DNA of 64,000 nucleotides from Erythrobacter sanguineus (GTDB taxonomy: Bacteria; Pseudomonadota; Alphaproteobacteria; Sphingomonadales; Sphingomonadaceae), in assembly GCF_900143235.1 (NCBI RefSeq), contig NZ_FRDF01000004.1:1-64000 (forward strand). Direction: 5' to 3'. This document shows positions 50,015 through 59,490 of this stretch, piece after piece. Made by a program: the position numbers and the translations under genes. Under the pieces are notes generated by a model. That model was not told where the DNA came from and did not search any database. It saw only the letters and a list, made by a program, of their open reading frames with translations. Position 1 is the stretch's first letter. Every line of letters starts with the position of its first letter.

Positions 50015-51697
50015 ATGGGACACAGGCTGGGCCGCTGGCATCTGCTGCTGATCGCGCTGGTGGCTGCCTTGCTAATCGGTGCGCTTGCGATGCTCGGGCT
50101 CGACCGGGCGATGCGGGTGAGCGCACTTGCAGAAACCCGCACCGCAGCAACCAGTCAGGCAGCCATCCTCGCGGCCGGGCTGGAGAGCGAGCTCAACAAG
50201 TTCAGCCTCGTGCCGCGGGTCTTGGCGGTCGACCCCGAGGTCGGCACATTGCTGGCTGGCGACCGCAGCGAGCGCAGTGTGCTCAATCGCCGCCTTGCCG
50301 CGCTGGCACGGCAAACCAATGCGGCAGCGATCTATCTGATGGATGCAGACGGGCTCACGCTGGCAGCCAGCAACTGGGACCGGCCAGACAGCTTCGTCGG
50401 ATCGGAGTACGGCTTTCGCGACTATTTTGCCGGGGCGCTGCGCGATGGCACCCATACCGAATTCGCGCTCGGCACCGTCAGCCGACGCCCCGGCCTGTAT
50501 CTTGCAGAACGGGTCGGCCCGGCCGACCGCCCGCTCGGGGTGGTGGCCGTAAAGGTCGAATTTGACAGCCTTGAACGCAAATGGCGCGATGCCGAAGACG
50601 GGGTGTTCGTGACCGACCTGGACGGAATCGTGCTGCTCGCCAGCAATCCCGACTGGCGGTTTCGGGCGGCAGAGGCGGAAACCGCCGCTGGCGCACGTCC
50701 GGCGCGCGATCCGGCCCGCGATGCAATGCGCTTCGGTATCGCGCAGATCGAGACGCTGGCGCTGCCATGGGCTGGCCCTGCCACTTCGCGGATCAGGATG
50801 ATCGAGAAAATCCAGCCAATTGCGCCGGTCGGCTGGGAACTGCATCTGCTCGCCGACCCGGCCCCGCGCCTGTCGACAGCGATTGCCAATGGCAGGCTTG
50901 CCGGCGTGCTCGGCCTGGCGCTGCTGGGCCTTGCGGGCGCGGGGGGCTTTATCTGGCTGCGCCAGCGCAGCGAGCGGGCGACAGCGCAAGTCGCGGCGCA
51001 GACTGCCGCCTTGCGCGAGCAGTTGCAGCAGGCCAACCGGCTCGCCACGCTCGGCCAGATCACCGCGGGGCTGGGGCATGAAATCCGCCAGCCGCTCGCT
51101 GCAATGCGGGTCTATGCCGAAAGCGGCGGGCGCTTGCTGGCTGCCGACCGCAAGGACGAGGCGGCGGGCAATTTCGACAAGATCGCAGGGCTGGCGGACA
51201 AGATCGGCCGGATCACCGAAGAATCGCTCCAGTTCAGCCGCCGCACCCCAAGCGAGCCCAAGGACATCCCGCTCACCGAGGTGATCGAGGGATCGCTGCT
51301 GCTGCTGCGCGACCAGATCCGGCAAAGCGGCATCACGCTCGTACTGCCTGAACATGACGAAGCGGCGGTGATGGTGCGCGCCCAGCATGTGCAGCTCGAA
51401 CAGGTGCTTGTGAACCTGCTTCAGAACGCGCTTCAGGCTTGCGGGACAGGCGGCCATATCACCATCGCGGTAGCGGCCGACCGGCAGCAGGTCCGTCTCA
51501 GCGTCAGCGACGACGGGCCGGGTGTTGCCACCGAACTGCGCGACACGCTGTTCCAGCCCTTCATCACCGGACGGCCCGAGGGGATCGGGCTGGGCCTTGC
51601 GATTGCGCGCGACATCATGGGCCGGATCGGCGGCGATCTGGTGCTGGAAGACAACGAAACAGGAGCATGTTTCACCATGATGATCCCCGCCGCATGA
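50015..51697 (+). CDS. dctB: DctB-type sensor histidine kinase
   Basis: 560 residues with an AGAGGAG site. Two membrane helices flank a periplasmic double-PAS (Cache-like) sensor (residues 30-290, with NWDRPDSFVGSEYGFRDYFAGALRDGTHTEFALGTVSRRPGLYLAERV). A cytoplasmic coiled coil leads to the kinase core, HisKA with ITAGLGHEIRQPLAAMRVYAES, and HATPase with NLLQNALQA, SDDGPGV and GIGLGLAIARDI. It senses C4-dicarboxylates or a related acid and phosphorylates DctD. Confidence 0.93.
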   Translation: MGHRLGRWHLLLIALVAALLIGALAMLGLDRAMRVSALAETRTAATSQAAILAAGLESELNKFSLVPRVLAVDPEVGTLLAGDRSERSVLNRRLAALARQTNAAAIYLMDADGLTLAASNWDRPDSFVGSEYGFRDYFAGALRDGTHTEFALGTVSRRPGLYLAERVGPADRPLGVVAVKVEFDSLERKWRDAEDGVFVTDLDGIVLLASNPDWRFRAAEAETAAGARPARDPARDAMRFGIAQIETLALPWAGPATSRIRMIEKIQPIAPVGWELHLLADPAPRLSTAIANGRLAGVLGLALLGLAGAGGFIWLRQRSERATAQVAAQTAALREQLQQANRLATLGQITAGLGHEIRQPLAAMRVYAESGGRLLAADRKDEAAGNFDKIAGLADKIGRITEESLQFSRRTPSEPKDIPLTEVIEGSLLLLRDQIRQSGITLVLPEHDEAAVMVRAQHVQLEQVLVNLLQNALQACGTGGHITIAVAADRQQVRLSVSDDGPGVATELRDTLFQPFITGRPEGIGLGLAIARDIMGRIGGDLVLEDNETGACFTMMIPAA

Positions 51698-53025
51698 CTT
51701 CGTCCGATGCCCCTCTGCATGTCGTGCTGGTCGAGGACGACACCGCCTTGCGCGATGCCACCACTCAGGCATTGATGCTCGAAGGCGCAGACGTGGTCGC
51801 CTTTCAAGACGCCCACAGCGCGCTCGCGGCACTGAGCGAGGAACATCCCGGCATCGTGGTAACCGACATCCGCATGCCGGGGATGGATGGTCTCGCGTTC
51901 TTTGCCCGCCTGCGCGACATTGATCCTGAACTTCCGGTGATCCTGACGACCGGGCATGGCGACATCGCCATGGCGGTCGAGGCGCTAAAGAACGGCGCAG
52001 CCGATTTCCTGACCAAGCCCTATTCCTCGGCCGATCTCATCCGCGCGGTGCGGGTCGCATCCGGACGGCGTGCGCTTGCGCTCGAAAACCGGCGCCTGCG
52101 CGAGGAACTGGGCCGCAGCGCCGGATCGGCGATCATCGGCACCTCATCAGCGGCGCAAAAGCTGCGCTCGGTGATCGAGGCTGTCGCCCGCTCGGAGATC
52201 GACATCGTGCTGACGGGCGAAGCGGGCACCGGAAAGAGCTTCGCCGCGCGGCTGATCCACGACCTTGGCCCGCGTCGCACCCGCCCCTTCGTCACCATTG
52301 ATGCCGAGGTGCTCACCCACGAGGATGCCGAATTGCTGCTGTTCGGGCGCGATCCGGGTGCGGGCCTGTCACGCACGGGACTGGCAGAGCGCGCCAATGG
52401 CGGCACCCTTTTTCTCGACGGGATCGATGCCGTGACGGGGCAGCTCAGAACGCGGCTGATGGCCCTGCTGGAAAAGCGCAACGTCCTGCCGATAGGGGCG
52501 GATCGCGCGCGTCCGCTGAATTTGCGCATCATCATCGCCCGGCATCCGGGCGCTGACGAGAACGGCGCGGACCTCCATGCTGATACGCTCGAACACAAGC
52601 TTGGCGCCATCAGCATCGCGTTGCCGCCGCTGGCCGCCCGGCGCGAAGACATCCCCGAAATATTCCGCCATTTCGTGATCCAGCACGCGCGCGAACTCGG
52701 GCAAGAGACGCGCACCATCGGCGAGGCGCAATGGCGGCACGTCCAGACCCACGCGTGGCCAGGCAACCTGCACGAACTCAACGGCTATGCCCGCGCCTTC
52801 ATGCTGGGTCTGACGGATCTTGATTCCGGCCCGGCGGCAGATGGGGGGCAACGCAGCCTGCAACAGATCCTTGCCGATTTCGAATGCACCGTTCTGGCCG
52901 ACGCGCTGCGGCAATGCCGAGGCGATGTGACGCGGCTGCAGGACATGCTCCAGACCCCGCGCAAGACGATCTACGACAAGCTCGCGCGCCACAACCTCAG
53001 GCCCGGTGATTTCCGTCAGGGATGA
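51694..53025 (+). CDS. dctD: DctD-like response regulator with degenerate sigma54-activator motifs
   Basis: 443 residues, starting in an ATGA overlap with dctB. Receiver with D58 (IVVTDIRMPGMDG) and K108. An AAA+ domain with Walker A GEAGTGKS (175-182) follows, then a Fis-type helix-turn-helix (VTRLQDMLQTPRKTIYDKLARHNL). The GAFTGA loop is replaced by GAGLSRTG (222-229), the Walker B acidic pair LDE is LDG (Glu lost), and the GNVREL sensor Arg is His (GNLHEL, about residue 358-362). Such a protein is unlikely to hydrolyse ATP on sigma54, so it may act as a simple sigma70 regulator. Confidence 0.92.
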   Translation: MTSSDAPLHVVLVEDDTALRDATTQALMLEGADVVAFQDAHSALAALSEEHPGIVVTDIRMPGMDGLAFFARLRDIDPELPVILTTGHGDIAMAVEALKNGAADFLTKPYSSADLIRAVRVASGRRALALENRRLREELGRSAGSAIIGTSSAAQKLRSVIEAVARSEIDIVLTGEAGTGKSFAARLIHDLGPRRTRPFVTIDAEVLTHEDAELLLFGRDPGAGLSRTGLAERANGGTLFLDGIDAVTGQLRTRLMALLEKRNVLPIGADRARPLNLRIIIARHPGADENGADLHADTLEHKLGAISIALPPLAARREDIPEIFRHFVIQHARELGQETRTIGEAQWRHVQTHAWPGNLHELNGYARAFMLGLTDLDSGPAADGGQRSLQQILADFECTVLADALRQCRGDVTRLQDMLQTPRKTIYDKLARHNLRPGDFRQG

Positions 53026-53036
53026 AGCCGCGTTCT

Positions 53037-53699
53037 TCAGAACGTCATGAACAGGTTGACGTTGGCCGTATGATCCGTGCGGTCCGGCCCGGCGCGCACG
53101 ACATGCTGGTTGAGATAGCCCGGCACCAGCTCCACGCGTCTGGCAAGCGGTATCGAGACCCCGACAAAGTTGCGCCATAATGACAGGCCACCGCGCTGCA
53201 CCCCGGTTTGGTCGAGTTCGATGAAGGGTTCACTATAGGAGACCAGCTTGAGCGCCGCGCTGATCGGTGCACGCAGTTGCACGAACTGCCGCAACCGCCA
53301 CGCAGTGCCACCGCGCTCCTCGAACATGCGCTGTTCGAGCCGGGTGCGCGAATCCAGCGTCACGCCGTCCTGTGTGCCGATCAGGCGGATATTGAGCTCC
53401 TGATAGAAGCGATGTTCGTTGAGTGCCCCCGGCCCGACCGGGTCGGTGAGGATGAAGGCATAGCCCGCCCCGATATTTGCATCCCTGTCGACCCGGTAAG
53501 CCACCAGCGAACGCAGCAGCAACTGGCCAAGCCGGCCAGCGTCGTTGGTGAAGCGTTCCTGCGCTTCGACCCGCACGAAGATGGCATCGCTGGCATTGAT
53601 GGTGACGAACTGGCCAAGCCAGATGTTGAAATCATCCTCGGTTGCAGCTGCGAGTGTAGCAAGCAGGCTGGCCGCGATGGCGCACGGAAACAGACGCAT
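53037..53699 (-). CDS. DUF2490 outer-membrane-like protein
   Basis: 220 residues from ATG 53699 with AAGGAG. Signal peptide of about 19 residues. The mature part has strands that alternate with polar residues: DFNIWLGQFVTINASDAIFVRVEAQERFTN, LLLRSLVAYRVDRDANIGAGYAFI, NEHRFYQELNIRLI, RTRLEQRMFEERG, WRLRQFVQLRAPI, YSEPFIELDQTGVQRGGLSLWRNFVGVSIPLARRVELVPGYLNQHV, ending LFMTF. This matches the DUF2490 barrel family of unknown function. It is divergent from the alkylsulfatase gene. Confidence 0.85.
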   Translation of the reverse strand: MRLFPCAIAASLLATLAAATEDDFNIWLGQFVTINASDAIFVRVEAQERFTNDAGRLGQLLLRSLVAYRVDRDANIGAGYAFILTDPVGPGALNEHRFYQELNIRLIGTQDGVTLDSRTRLEQRMFEERGGTAWRLRQFVQLRAPISAALKLVSYSEPFIELDQTGVQRGGLSLWRNFVGVSIPLARRVELVPGYLNQHVVRAGPDRTDHTANVNLFMTF

Positions 53700-53882
53700 C
53701 GGCAACTCCTTGTCATGCCAGCCGAACGGCGCGAGATGGGGAGTAACATGCCGCAGATTGGCATTGGTGATAAGCCCGCGCTTGGCCTTCCTGCCTGTCA
53801 ACCGATGATGCTCGGCCTGCAAGATTGCTTGAATGTGTTTTCCGGCACGGGCATCAGCAATGTGGGACGAGGAGAGAAAACA

Positions 53883-55841
53883 ATGAACAAATCGGGTTTG
53901 GGTGCGGCCGCCGGGCTGGCGATACTGGCGGCTACCGGTGTGAATGCACAACCTGCAAACACGGCATCGCCCGTGTCAGAGGCGACCATTGCCGCGCAGC
54001 AATCTGCCGCTGCCGCGCTTCCCGCTGACGGCACGCGCGATGCTGCATTCTCCACCCGCGGATTCATTGCCAGCCTGCCCGACCCGGTCATCCGCAATGC
54101 GGCAGGCGATCCGGTCTGGAACCTTGATGCCTACGGCTTTGTCGACGGCCCGGCCCCTGACAGCGTTCACCCCAGCCTGTGGCGGCACATGCGCCATCTC
54201 AAGCATCACGGGCTTTACCGCGTCACCGATAACCTGTGGCAGGTGCGCGGCTTCGACCTTGCCAACATGACCATTATCCGGGGCGAGACGGGATGGATCG
54301 TGATCGACCCGCTCACCAGCGTCGAGACGGCTAGGGCGGCGATGGGGCTCATCAACGCCACGCTGGGGACACGCCCCGTCAGCGCGGTGATCTATTCGCA
54401 CAGCCATGCCGACCATTTCGGCGGCGTGCGCGGGGTGATCGACCCGGCGGATGCGGCGGAAGGCCGCGTGGCTGTGATCGCGCCTGAAAGTTTCATGGAA
54501 GAGGCGACGTCGGAAAACATCATGGCCGGCGGCGCAATGCTGCGGCGCGCAGCCTATCAGTTCGCCACCGGCATGGAGCCCGGGCCAAAGGGCCAGATGG
54601 GCAGCGGGATCGGCATGGCGGTTTCGGGCGGGACCCTGTCGCTGATCGCGCCGACCGCCACCATTGGCGCGACTGGCGAGACACGGGTGGTGGACGGGGT
54701 CGCGCTTGAATTCCAGATTGTCTCGGGTTCCGAGGCTCCGGCGGAGTTCAACGTCTTCATCGCGCCCGAAAAGACCTTTCTCGCCGCCGAGATCGCGACT
54801 TGCACGATGCACAACATCCTTACCCCGCGCGGGGCGAAGGTGCGCGATGCGCGGGCATGGGCGCATTATCTCGACGAGGCGGCGACACGCTATGCCCCGA
54901 AAAGCGACAACGTGATTTCGAGCCATTGCTGGCCCATCTTCGGGCGCGCGGAAGGCACGAAATGGCTCGAGGCGCAGCGCGACAATTACCGCTATCTCCA
55001 CGATCAGACCGTGCGGCGGATGAACCGCGGCGAGACCATGGCCGAGATTGCCGAGGCGGTAACACTGCCCAGCGATCTCGGGCAGGAATGGTCGACCCAC
55101 GGCTATTACGGCACCTACAGCCACAATGCCAAAGCGATCTACCAGTTCTATCTTGGCTGGTATGATGCCGTTCCTGCCAACCTCCACCCGCACCCTCCGA
55201 CCGAGCGCGCCGCGAAGCTTGTCGATGCGCTGGGCGGCGGCGAGCGGGTGCTGGCGCTGGCCCGCACTGCCATGGCGGGCGGAGATTACCGCTGGTCATC
55301 CGATCTGCTCCAGAACCTCGTCTTTGCTGAGCCGGACAATACGGCAGCGCGCATGTTGCTGGCGGAAAGCTACGAACAGCAGGGCTACCAGTCCGAAAGT
55401 GCGATCTGGCGCAACCAGTTCCTTGCCGCAGCGCGGGATCTGCGCGGAGGCACCGTCCGGAGCGCAGCGACTCAGAGCACCGATCTGATCGCCGGGGTCG
55501 CCACGCAGGAACTGCTCGATTCCGCTGCCACCCGCTTTGCGCCTGAACGGTTTGGCATAGGCCGCCTGATGATCGGACTGGAGCTGACTGACCGCGCGGA
55601 ACAGGCGATGCTGGAAACCAATGGCCGGGTGTTGATCGGGCGCGTCGGGATGCTGCCGGAAACGCCGCAGGTCACTGTGCGCGGCCCGCGCGCGCTGCTG
55701 CTGGCGCTGCTGTTCCTGAAACAGCCGGTTGCAGCGATGCAGGCCGCCGGGCTTGAGGTCGAAGGCGATGCGGCCGCACTGCAACGCCTGATCGACGCAC
55801 TCGACCCGATGCCGCAGGGTTATACCATCGTCGAGCCGTGA
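53883..55841 (+). CDS. SdsA1-like alkylsulfatase (metallo-beta-lactamase fold)
   Basis: 652 residues from ATG 53883 with a GGAGAG site. Signal peptide to about residue 22. Mature enzyme: an N-terminal MBL domain with the zinc motif IYSHSHADHFGG (HxHxDH), plus second-site residues around FNVFIAPEKTFLAAEIATCTMHN and ISSHCWPIFG; a dimerisation part with HGYYGTYSHNAKAIYQFYLGWYDAVPANLHPHPPTERA; and a C-terminal SCP2-like domain. Members cleave alkyl sulfates such as SDS. Full length. Periplasmic location expected. Confidence 0.93.
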   Translation: MNKSGLGAAAGLAILAATGVNAQPANTASPVSEATIAAQQSAAAALPADGTRDAAFSTRGFIASLPDPVIRNAAGDPVWNLDAYGFVDGPAPDSVHPSLWRHMRHLKHHGLYRVTDNLWQVRGFDLANMTIIRGETGWIVIDPLTSVETARAAMGLINATLGTRPVSAVIYSHSHADHFGGVRGVIDPADAAEGRVAVIAPESFMEEATSENIMAGGAMLRRAAYQFATGMEPGPKGQMGSGIGMAVSGGTLSLIAPTATIGATGETRVVDGVALEFQIVSGSEAPAEFNVFIAPEKTFLAAEIATCTMHNILTPRGAKVRDARAWAHYLDEAATRYAPKSDNVISSHCWPIFGRAEGTKWLEAQRDNYRYLHDQTVRRMNRGETMAEIAEAVTLPSDLGQEWSTHGYYGTYSHNAKAIYQFYLGWYDAVPANLHPHPPTERAAKLVDALGGGERVLALARTAMAGGDYRWSSDLLQNLVFAEPDNTAARMLLAESYEQQGYQSESAIWRNQFLAAARDLRGGTVRSAATQSTDLIAGVATQELLDSAATRFAPERFGIGRLMIGLELTDRAEQAMLETNGRVLIGRVGMLPETPQVTVRGPRALLLALLFLKQPVAAMQAAGLEVEGDAAALQRLIDALDPMPQGYTIVEP

Positions 55842-55884
55842 AAACGGCGCGACGCGCGCCGCGAGCCGTGGCAAGACCGGCGAG

Positions 55885-56624
55885 ATGCTGCAATTGCTGC
55901 GGGATCTGCGCGAGCAGATGCGGGAGATGGCCGACCCGGCGATGGCAGAGGCGGGACGCAGTACGAGGTCGGGCCACACGAATTCATGGCGATCCGCCCG
56001 CATGTGCTGGGCCGCTTTTCCGACATGCTCAAGCCGGCAGCATTGCACCCGGCGATGCTGCTCTATCTCGACCAGTTCCAGTCGACCGGGCCGTTATCGC
56101 CGTTCCAGCAGCGCCGCAGACGGCGTCCGGCACAGGCGGGCGGACGCGGCGGCCTGAACGAGAACCTCGCGCGCGAATTCCTCGAACTGCACACGCTCGG
56201 TGTGGGCGGCGGATACACGCAGGCTGACGTGACCGAACTTGCCCGCGCGCTGACGGGCTGGACAATACCGGGGATCGGGCGGATCGGGCGCTTTTCCGAA
56301 GACCAGACCAATGGCGCGGCCTTCGTTGCTTTGGCGCACGAGCCGGGCGCGCGCATGATCCTCCGACGGCGCTATGCTGCAGGCGGGCCGGAGCAGGCGC
56401 TGGTCGTCGGCGGAAACGTGCGCGGCGAACGCGTGGTGGCTGACTGGCCGTGGCTGACTCCCGGCCAGCTCCACCAAGGCCGCGACCTTGCACCGACCAT
56501 TGCGCTCGAAAGCGTGCTGGCAGGCGCGGTGGCCGAACATCTGGGGCTTGACCCGGTGGTCGCCATGGCAAGGTTTTGTCCGGGACGGACAACCCGGCCA
56601 CTGGCCGGGATCGTGCGGGCCTGA
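55885..56624 (+). pseudogene. Deletion remnant joining DUF1800 to DUF1501 C-terminus
   Basis: The frame from 55986 (AIRPHVLGRFSDMLKPAALHPAMLLYLDQFQS, then GLNENLAREFLELHTLGVGGGYTQADVTELARALTGWTI) is the centre of a DUF1800 protein. At about codon 138 it turns directly into VVGGNVRGERVVADWPWLTPGQLHQGRDLAPTIALESVLAGAVAEHLGLD, the C-terminal end of a DUF1501 protein. These two are normally adjacent separate genes, so about 1.5 kb was deleted in frame. Upstream (55885-55985) the frame shifts: the helical MLQLLRDLREQM segment is in another frame. No start codon or ribosome binding site supports translation. It is non-functional. Confidence 0.85.
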
Positions 56625-56652
56625 CCCGCCTCTCCCGGCCAGCGCCACGCGC

Positions 56653-58785
56653 TCAGAAGCGCGCCGTCACCCGCACCCAGCCGCCGCGTCCCGCCCCCGG
56701 CAGGCGCTCGCCCACCGGAACGTCAGACGCGCCGACCCGGTTGCGACCCGCGAGGTGGGGTGCATAAGCCTCGTCCAGCAGGTTCTCGACCCCGGCTTCG
56801 AGTGCCAGCCCCTCTGCAAGGGCGTAGCGCGCGAAGAGGCCGAGCGTGGCGAAGGCGTCCGAGGCGTCTTCGCCATTGCTCGCCGCCACCCGTTCCTGCG
56901 CGTCGGCGGCGAACAGCTCGGCCCCCAGCGCCAACCGGTTGTTCGCCCACACGGCTGACAGCCGGAGGTTGGCAGGCGGCACGCGGTAGAGATCATCGTT
57001 CACATCGCGCCTTGTCCCGCGCACGAAGCTCGCCGTGCCGGACAACTCGATCTGCGCCAGCGGGCGGATGCTGAAATCGACATCGGCACCATAAAGCTCG
57101 GCGTCGGTATTGGCGAACCGCAGCGGGGTGGAATCGCCGTTCATATTGGCGACCATTTCCACCGTACTTTCGATCACCCCGATCGTGGCATCGACCGGCA
57201 CACCCTGAATGAAATCATCCACCCGGCGATAGAACAATGTCGGACGGATGGTGAGCCAATCGCCATCATGATCGAACCCCGCTTCGGCGATCCACGCGGT
57301 TTCGGGCCGGAGCGCGCGATTTCCGACATAGATATTGCCGTCGGCCAACCCGAAACTCGCCTCGGTCGGCAGCCAGCCGAAACGTTCGAGCACACTCGGC
57401 ACGCGGGTCTTGCGGGCAAGCGTGATGCGCGGGATGAAGGCCCCCAGCGGTGCCCAGCCGCGCAGTACCACATCCATCGTGGTATCGGACGCTTCGCGAC
57501 CGGCAGCGATGAAAGCGGAGGCAAGATTGCGCGGCCCCATCGGCACCGCGTCCCCCAGCCGCGGCATGCCGACCGATTGCCGGGTTCGGTCAATCCGCGC
57601 CCCCGCCTCGAATTCCGCCGCGCCCAGCCCCCCGCGCCACTGGACAAAACCGCCGATGCGGTCGGACCGGGCATCGGGTTGGCTTTCGACGAAGAAGGCC
57701 GGGTTGAAGGGATTGGTGATGGTGACGAATTTCTCCGTCAGCTCCGCATCGCCGCCGATCTGGACATAGCTGCCCGGACCGCCGAACCGCAGCGATGCCT
57801 CCGCCGTCGTCGTGTCGGCATCGGCAAAGGTCGCGCGCGCACGCATTGGCGGCACGGCCGGCTGGCGGGCGGTCTGGTTGTCCATCAGGTGGCGCACCGC
57901 GACATGGCCGAGCCGCAGGTTGAGCGTCACATCATCGGCAATCTCCCCGCGAAAACCGCCCTGCACGAAATCGGTATCGAAAAAGACGACGTCGAGCGCG
58001 AAGGGCGGGTTGCCCGAAGGATCGGTTTCGCTGCGACGATATTCGATGAACAGCTCGCCCGACGCGGTGCGGAAACCCGCGTGGACGCCGTAGAGATTGC
58101 GTTCGAACGCCGTGCCGACGGCGCTCCCGCCGGGGAAATCATAGTCTTCCCCTTGCTCGCGCGCGGCGATGACGCCGAGCCGCCAGCTTTCATTGGCGAG
58201 CCCCGCTATGCCCCCCACGGCATAGCTGTCATCGACGCTGCGATATTGCGCGGCGGCGCGCAGTTGCGGCGTGAGACTGGAGCTGTCCGAAAATTGCGCC
58301 TGCACCAGCTCGGCATTGACCGCCCCTGCGAGGGCCGGGCCGATACTCACCGGCGCGACCCCGCGCGCGACCTCGATCCGATCGACGAGGATTGACGGCG
58401 CATAATGCAGTGGCGGGTCCATTGCATTGGGGCCGCCGGTGGCAAAACGCTGGCCGTTGACGCGGCCCAGCACCCGCTCTCCCGCAAGGCCGCGATAGGA
58501 CAATTGCCCCGACAGCGCGCCATTGCCGAAGATGTCGCCACCCGGCACACGCGCGGCAATTGCCGCAGCATCGGCGGGCAGCGGGATCTGCTGCGGCGGG
58601 GCGATGCCATCAAGCGTGATCGCTTCGGCATTGCGGGCGGTAACGATGATGGTGTCGGTCAGCACCGCGTCAGGATCGGCGGACGGGGGATTATGTTCGG
58701 CAGCGGCTGGCGCTGCGGTGAACAACGCCGGAATGGCGAGCATGGAGGCGCCGCTCAGCAAGCGCGGCAGGTTACACAAATTCAT
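56653..58785 (-). CDS. TonB-dependent receptor, copper/OprC-like
   Basis: 710 residues from ATG 58785. Signal peptide of about 28 residues, then the TonB box region TDTIIVTARNAEAITLDG, and a plug with GALSGQLSYRGLAGERVLGRVNGQRFATGGPNAMDPPLHYAPSILVDRIEVARGVAPVSIGP. The barrel ends GWVRVTARF. The MDPPLHY and GRVNGQ features are what I know from copper receptors of the OprC/NosA type. The His-rich DUF2946 gene directly upstream supports metal handling. It begins 136 bases after that gene and may be in one operon with it. Confidence 0.88.
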   Translation of the reverse strand: MNLCNLPRLLSGASMLAIPALFTAAPAAAEHNPPSADPDAVLTDTIIVTARNAEAITLDGIAPPQQIPLPADAAAIAARVPGGDIFGNGALSGQLSYRGLAGERVLGRVNGQRFATGGPNAMDPPLHYAPSILVDRIEVARGVAPVSIGPALAGAVNAELVQAQFSDSSSLTPQLRAAAQYRSVDDSYAVGGIAGLANESWRLGVIAAREQGEDYDFPGGSAVGTAFERNLYGVHAGFRTASGELFIEYRRSETDPSGNPPFALDVVFFDTDFVQGGFRGEIADDVTLNLRLGHVAVRHLMDNQTARQPAVPPMRARATFADADTTTAEASLRFGGPGSYVQIGGDAELTEKFVTITNPFNPAFFVESQPDARSDRIGGFVQWRGGLGAAEFEAGARIDRTRQSVGMPRLGDAVPMGPRNLASAFIAAGREASDTTMDVVLRGWAPLGAFIPRITLARKTRVPSVLERFGWLPTEASFGLADGNIYVGNRALRPETAWIAEAGFDHDGDWLTIRPTLFYRRVDDFIQGVPVDATIGVIESTVEMVANMNGDSTPLRFANTDAELYGADVDFSIRPLAQIELSGTASFVRGTRRDVNDDLYRVPPANLRLSAVWANNRLALGAELFAADAQERVAASNGEDASDAFATLGLFARYALAEGLALEAGVENLLDEAYAPHLAGRNRVGASDVPVGERLPGAGRGGWVRVTARF

Positions 58786-58921
58786 GATGTTGCATCCACA
58801 ATCTCCGCCCGGCGCAGTCCGTGCTTGCGGACAGCGCCGACGGCCCGGGAAAATCCCGGTCAAGGCATGACAGCACGCCGCGGCCCGATATTGGTCGGGG
58901 TCGCAGGCAGCGCGGCTGGAA

Positions 58922-59419
58922 TCAGGCCGTGGCCAAGGGAGGACCGGTTGCAGGCGGCGGCGGCGCGGCAAGACCGCGGCCGGGCGCGGTGGCCAGAGGT
59001 GTCAGCGCCAGCCGGTCAGCAGCAACCGGAGCAGGAATTTCGGGAACGGGCGAGCCGGGCGGCAATATCGGAGCACCGAGCGCGGCGAAATCGCACAACG
59101 CGCTGGCAAAGCTTGCATCTTCGTCATGCCCTGAATGATCGGCGGCTGGCTCGGCCGCGGCGCTATACGCGAACGGGTGCGGCATGTGATGGGCATGATG
59201 CCCGTCATGCCCCATGCGATGTTCCGTCGCAGGCGAGGCAGGCGTGCGCTTAGCCAGTGCGGCCAGCGCTGGCGAGACGCCGGGACAGGGCACCAGCAGC
59301 GCTGCACCTTCGCGCCCATTCCCCACCATCCATCCATGCGGCACCGCCCATTGCAGCAGCGCTGCCAGCGCAGCGACCAGCAGGGCAAAACGGACAGACG
59401 GAGAGCGATTACGCGGCAC
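58922..59419 (-). CDS. DUF2946-like His-rich exported protein
   Basis: 165 residues. A hydrophobic N-terminal helix (PSVRFALLVAALAALLQWAVPHGWMV) is followed by a His-rich stretch HRMGHDGHHAHHMPHPF and HSGHDEDASFASALCDFAALGAP, then a Pro/Ala-rich tail. This composition matches DUF2946, commonly beside copper TonB receptors and copper-resistance genes. The histidines probably bind Cu or Zn in the periplasm. There is no clear cleavage site. Confidence 0.8.
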   Translation of the reverse strand: MPRNRSPSVRFALLVAALAALLQWAVPHGWMVGNGREGAALLVPCPGVSPALAALAKRTPASPATEHRMGHDGHHAHHMPHPFAYSAAAEPAADHSGHDEDASFASALCDFAALGAPILPPGSPVPEIPAPVAADRLALTPLATAPGRGLAAPPPPATGPPLATA

Positions 59420-59490
59420 GATGTCCGCGCGATTAGGCCAAGGCCGCCTTCATGAAAAGGGGCCGATTGTTCCCAGACCCGGCGTTTCGG

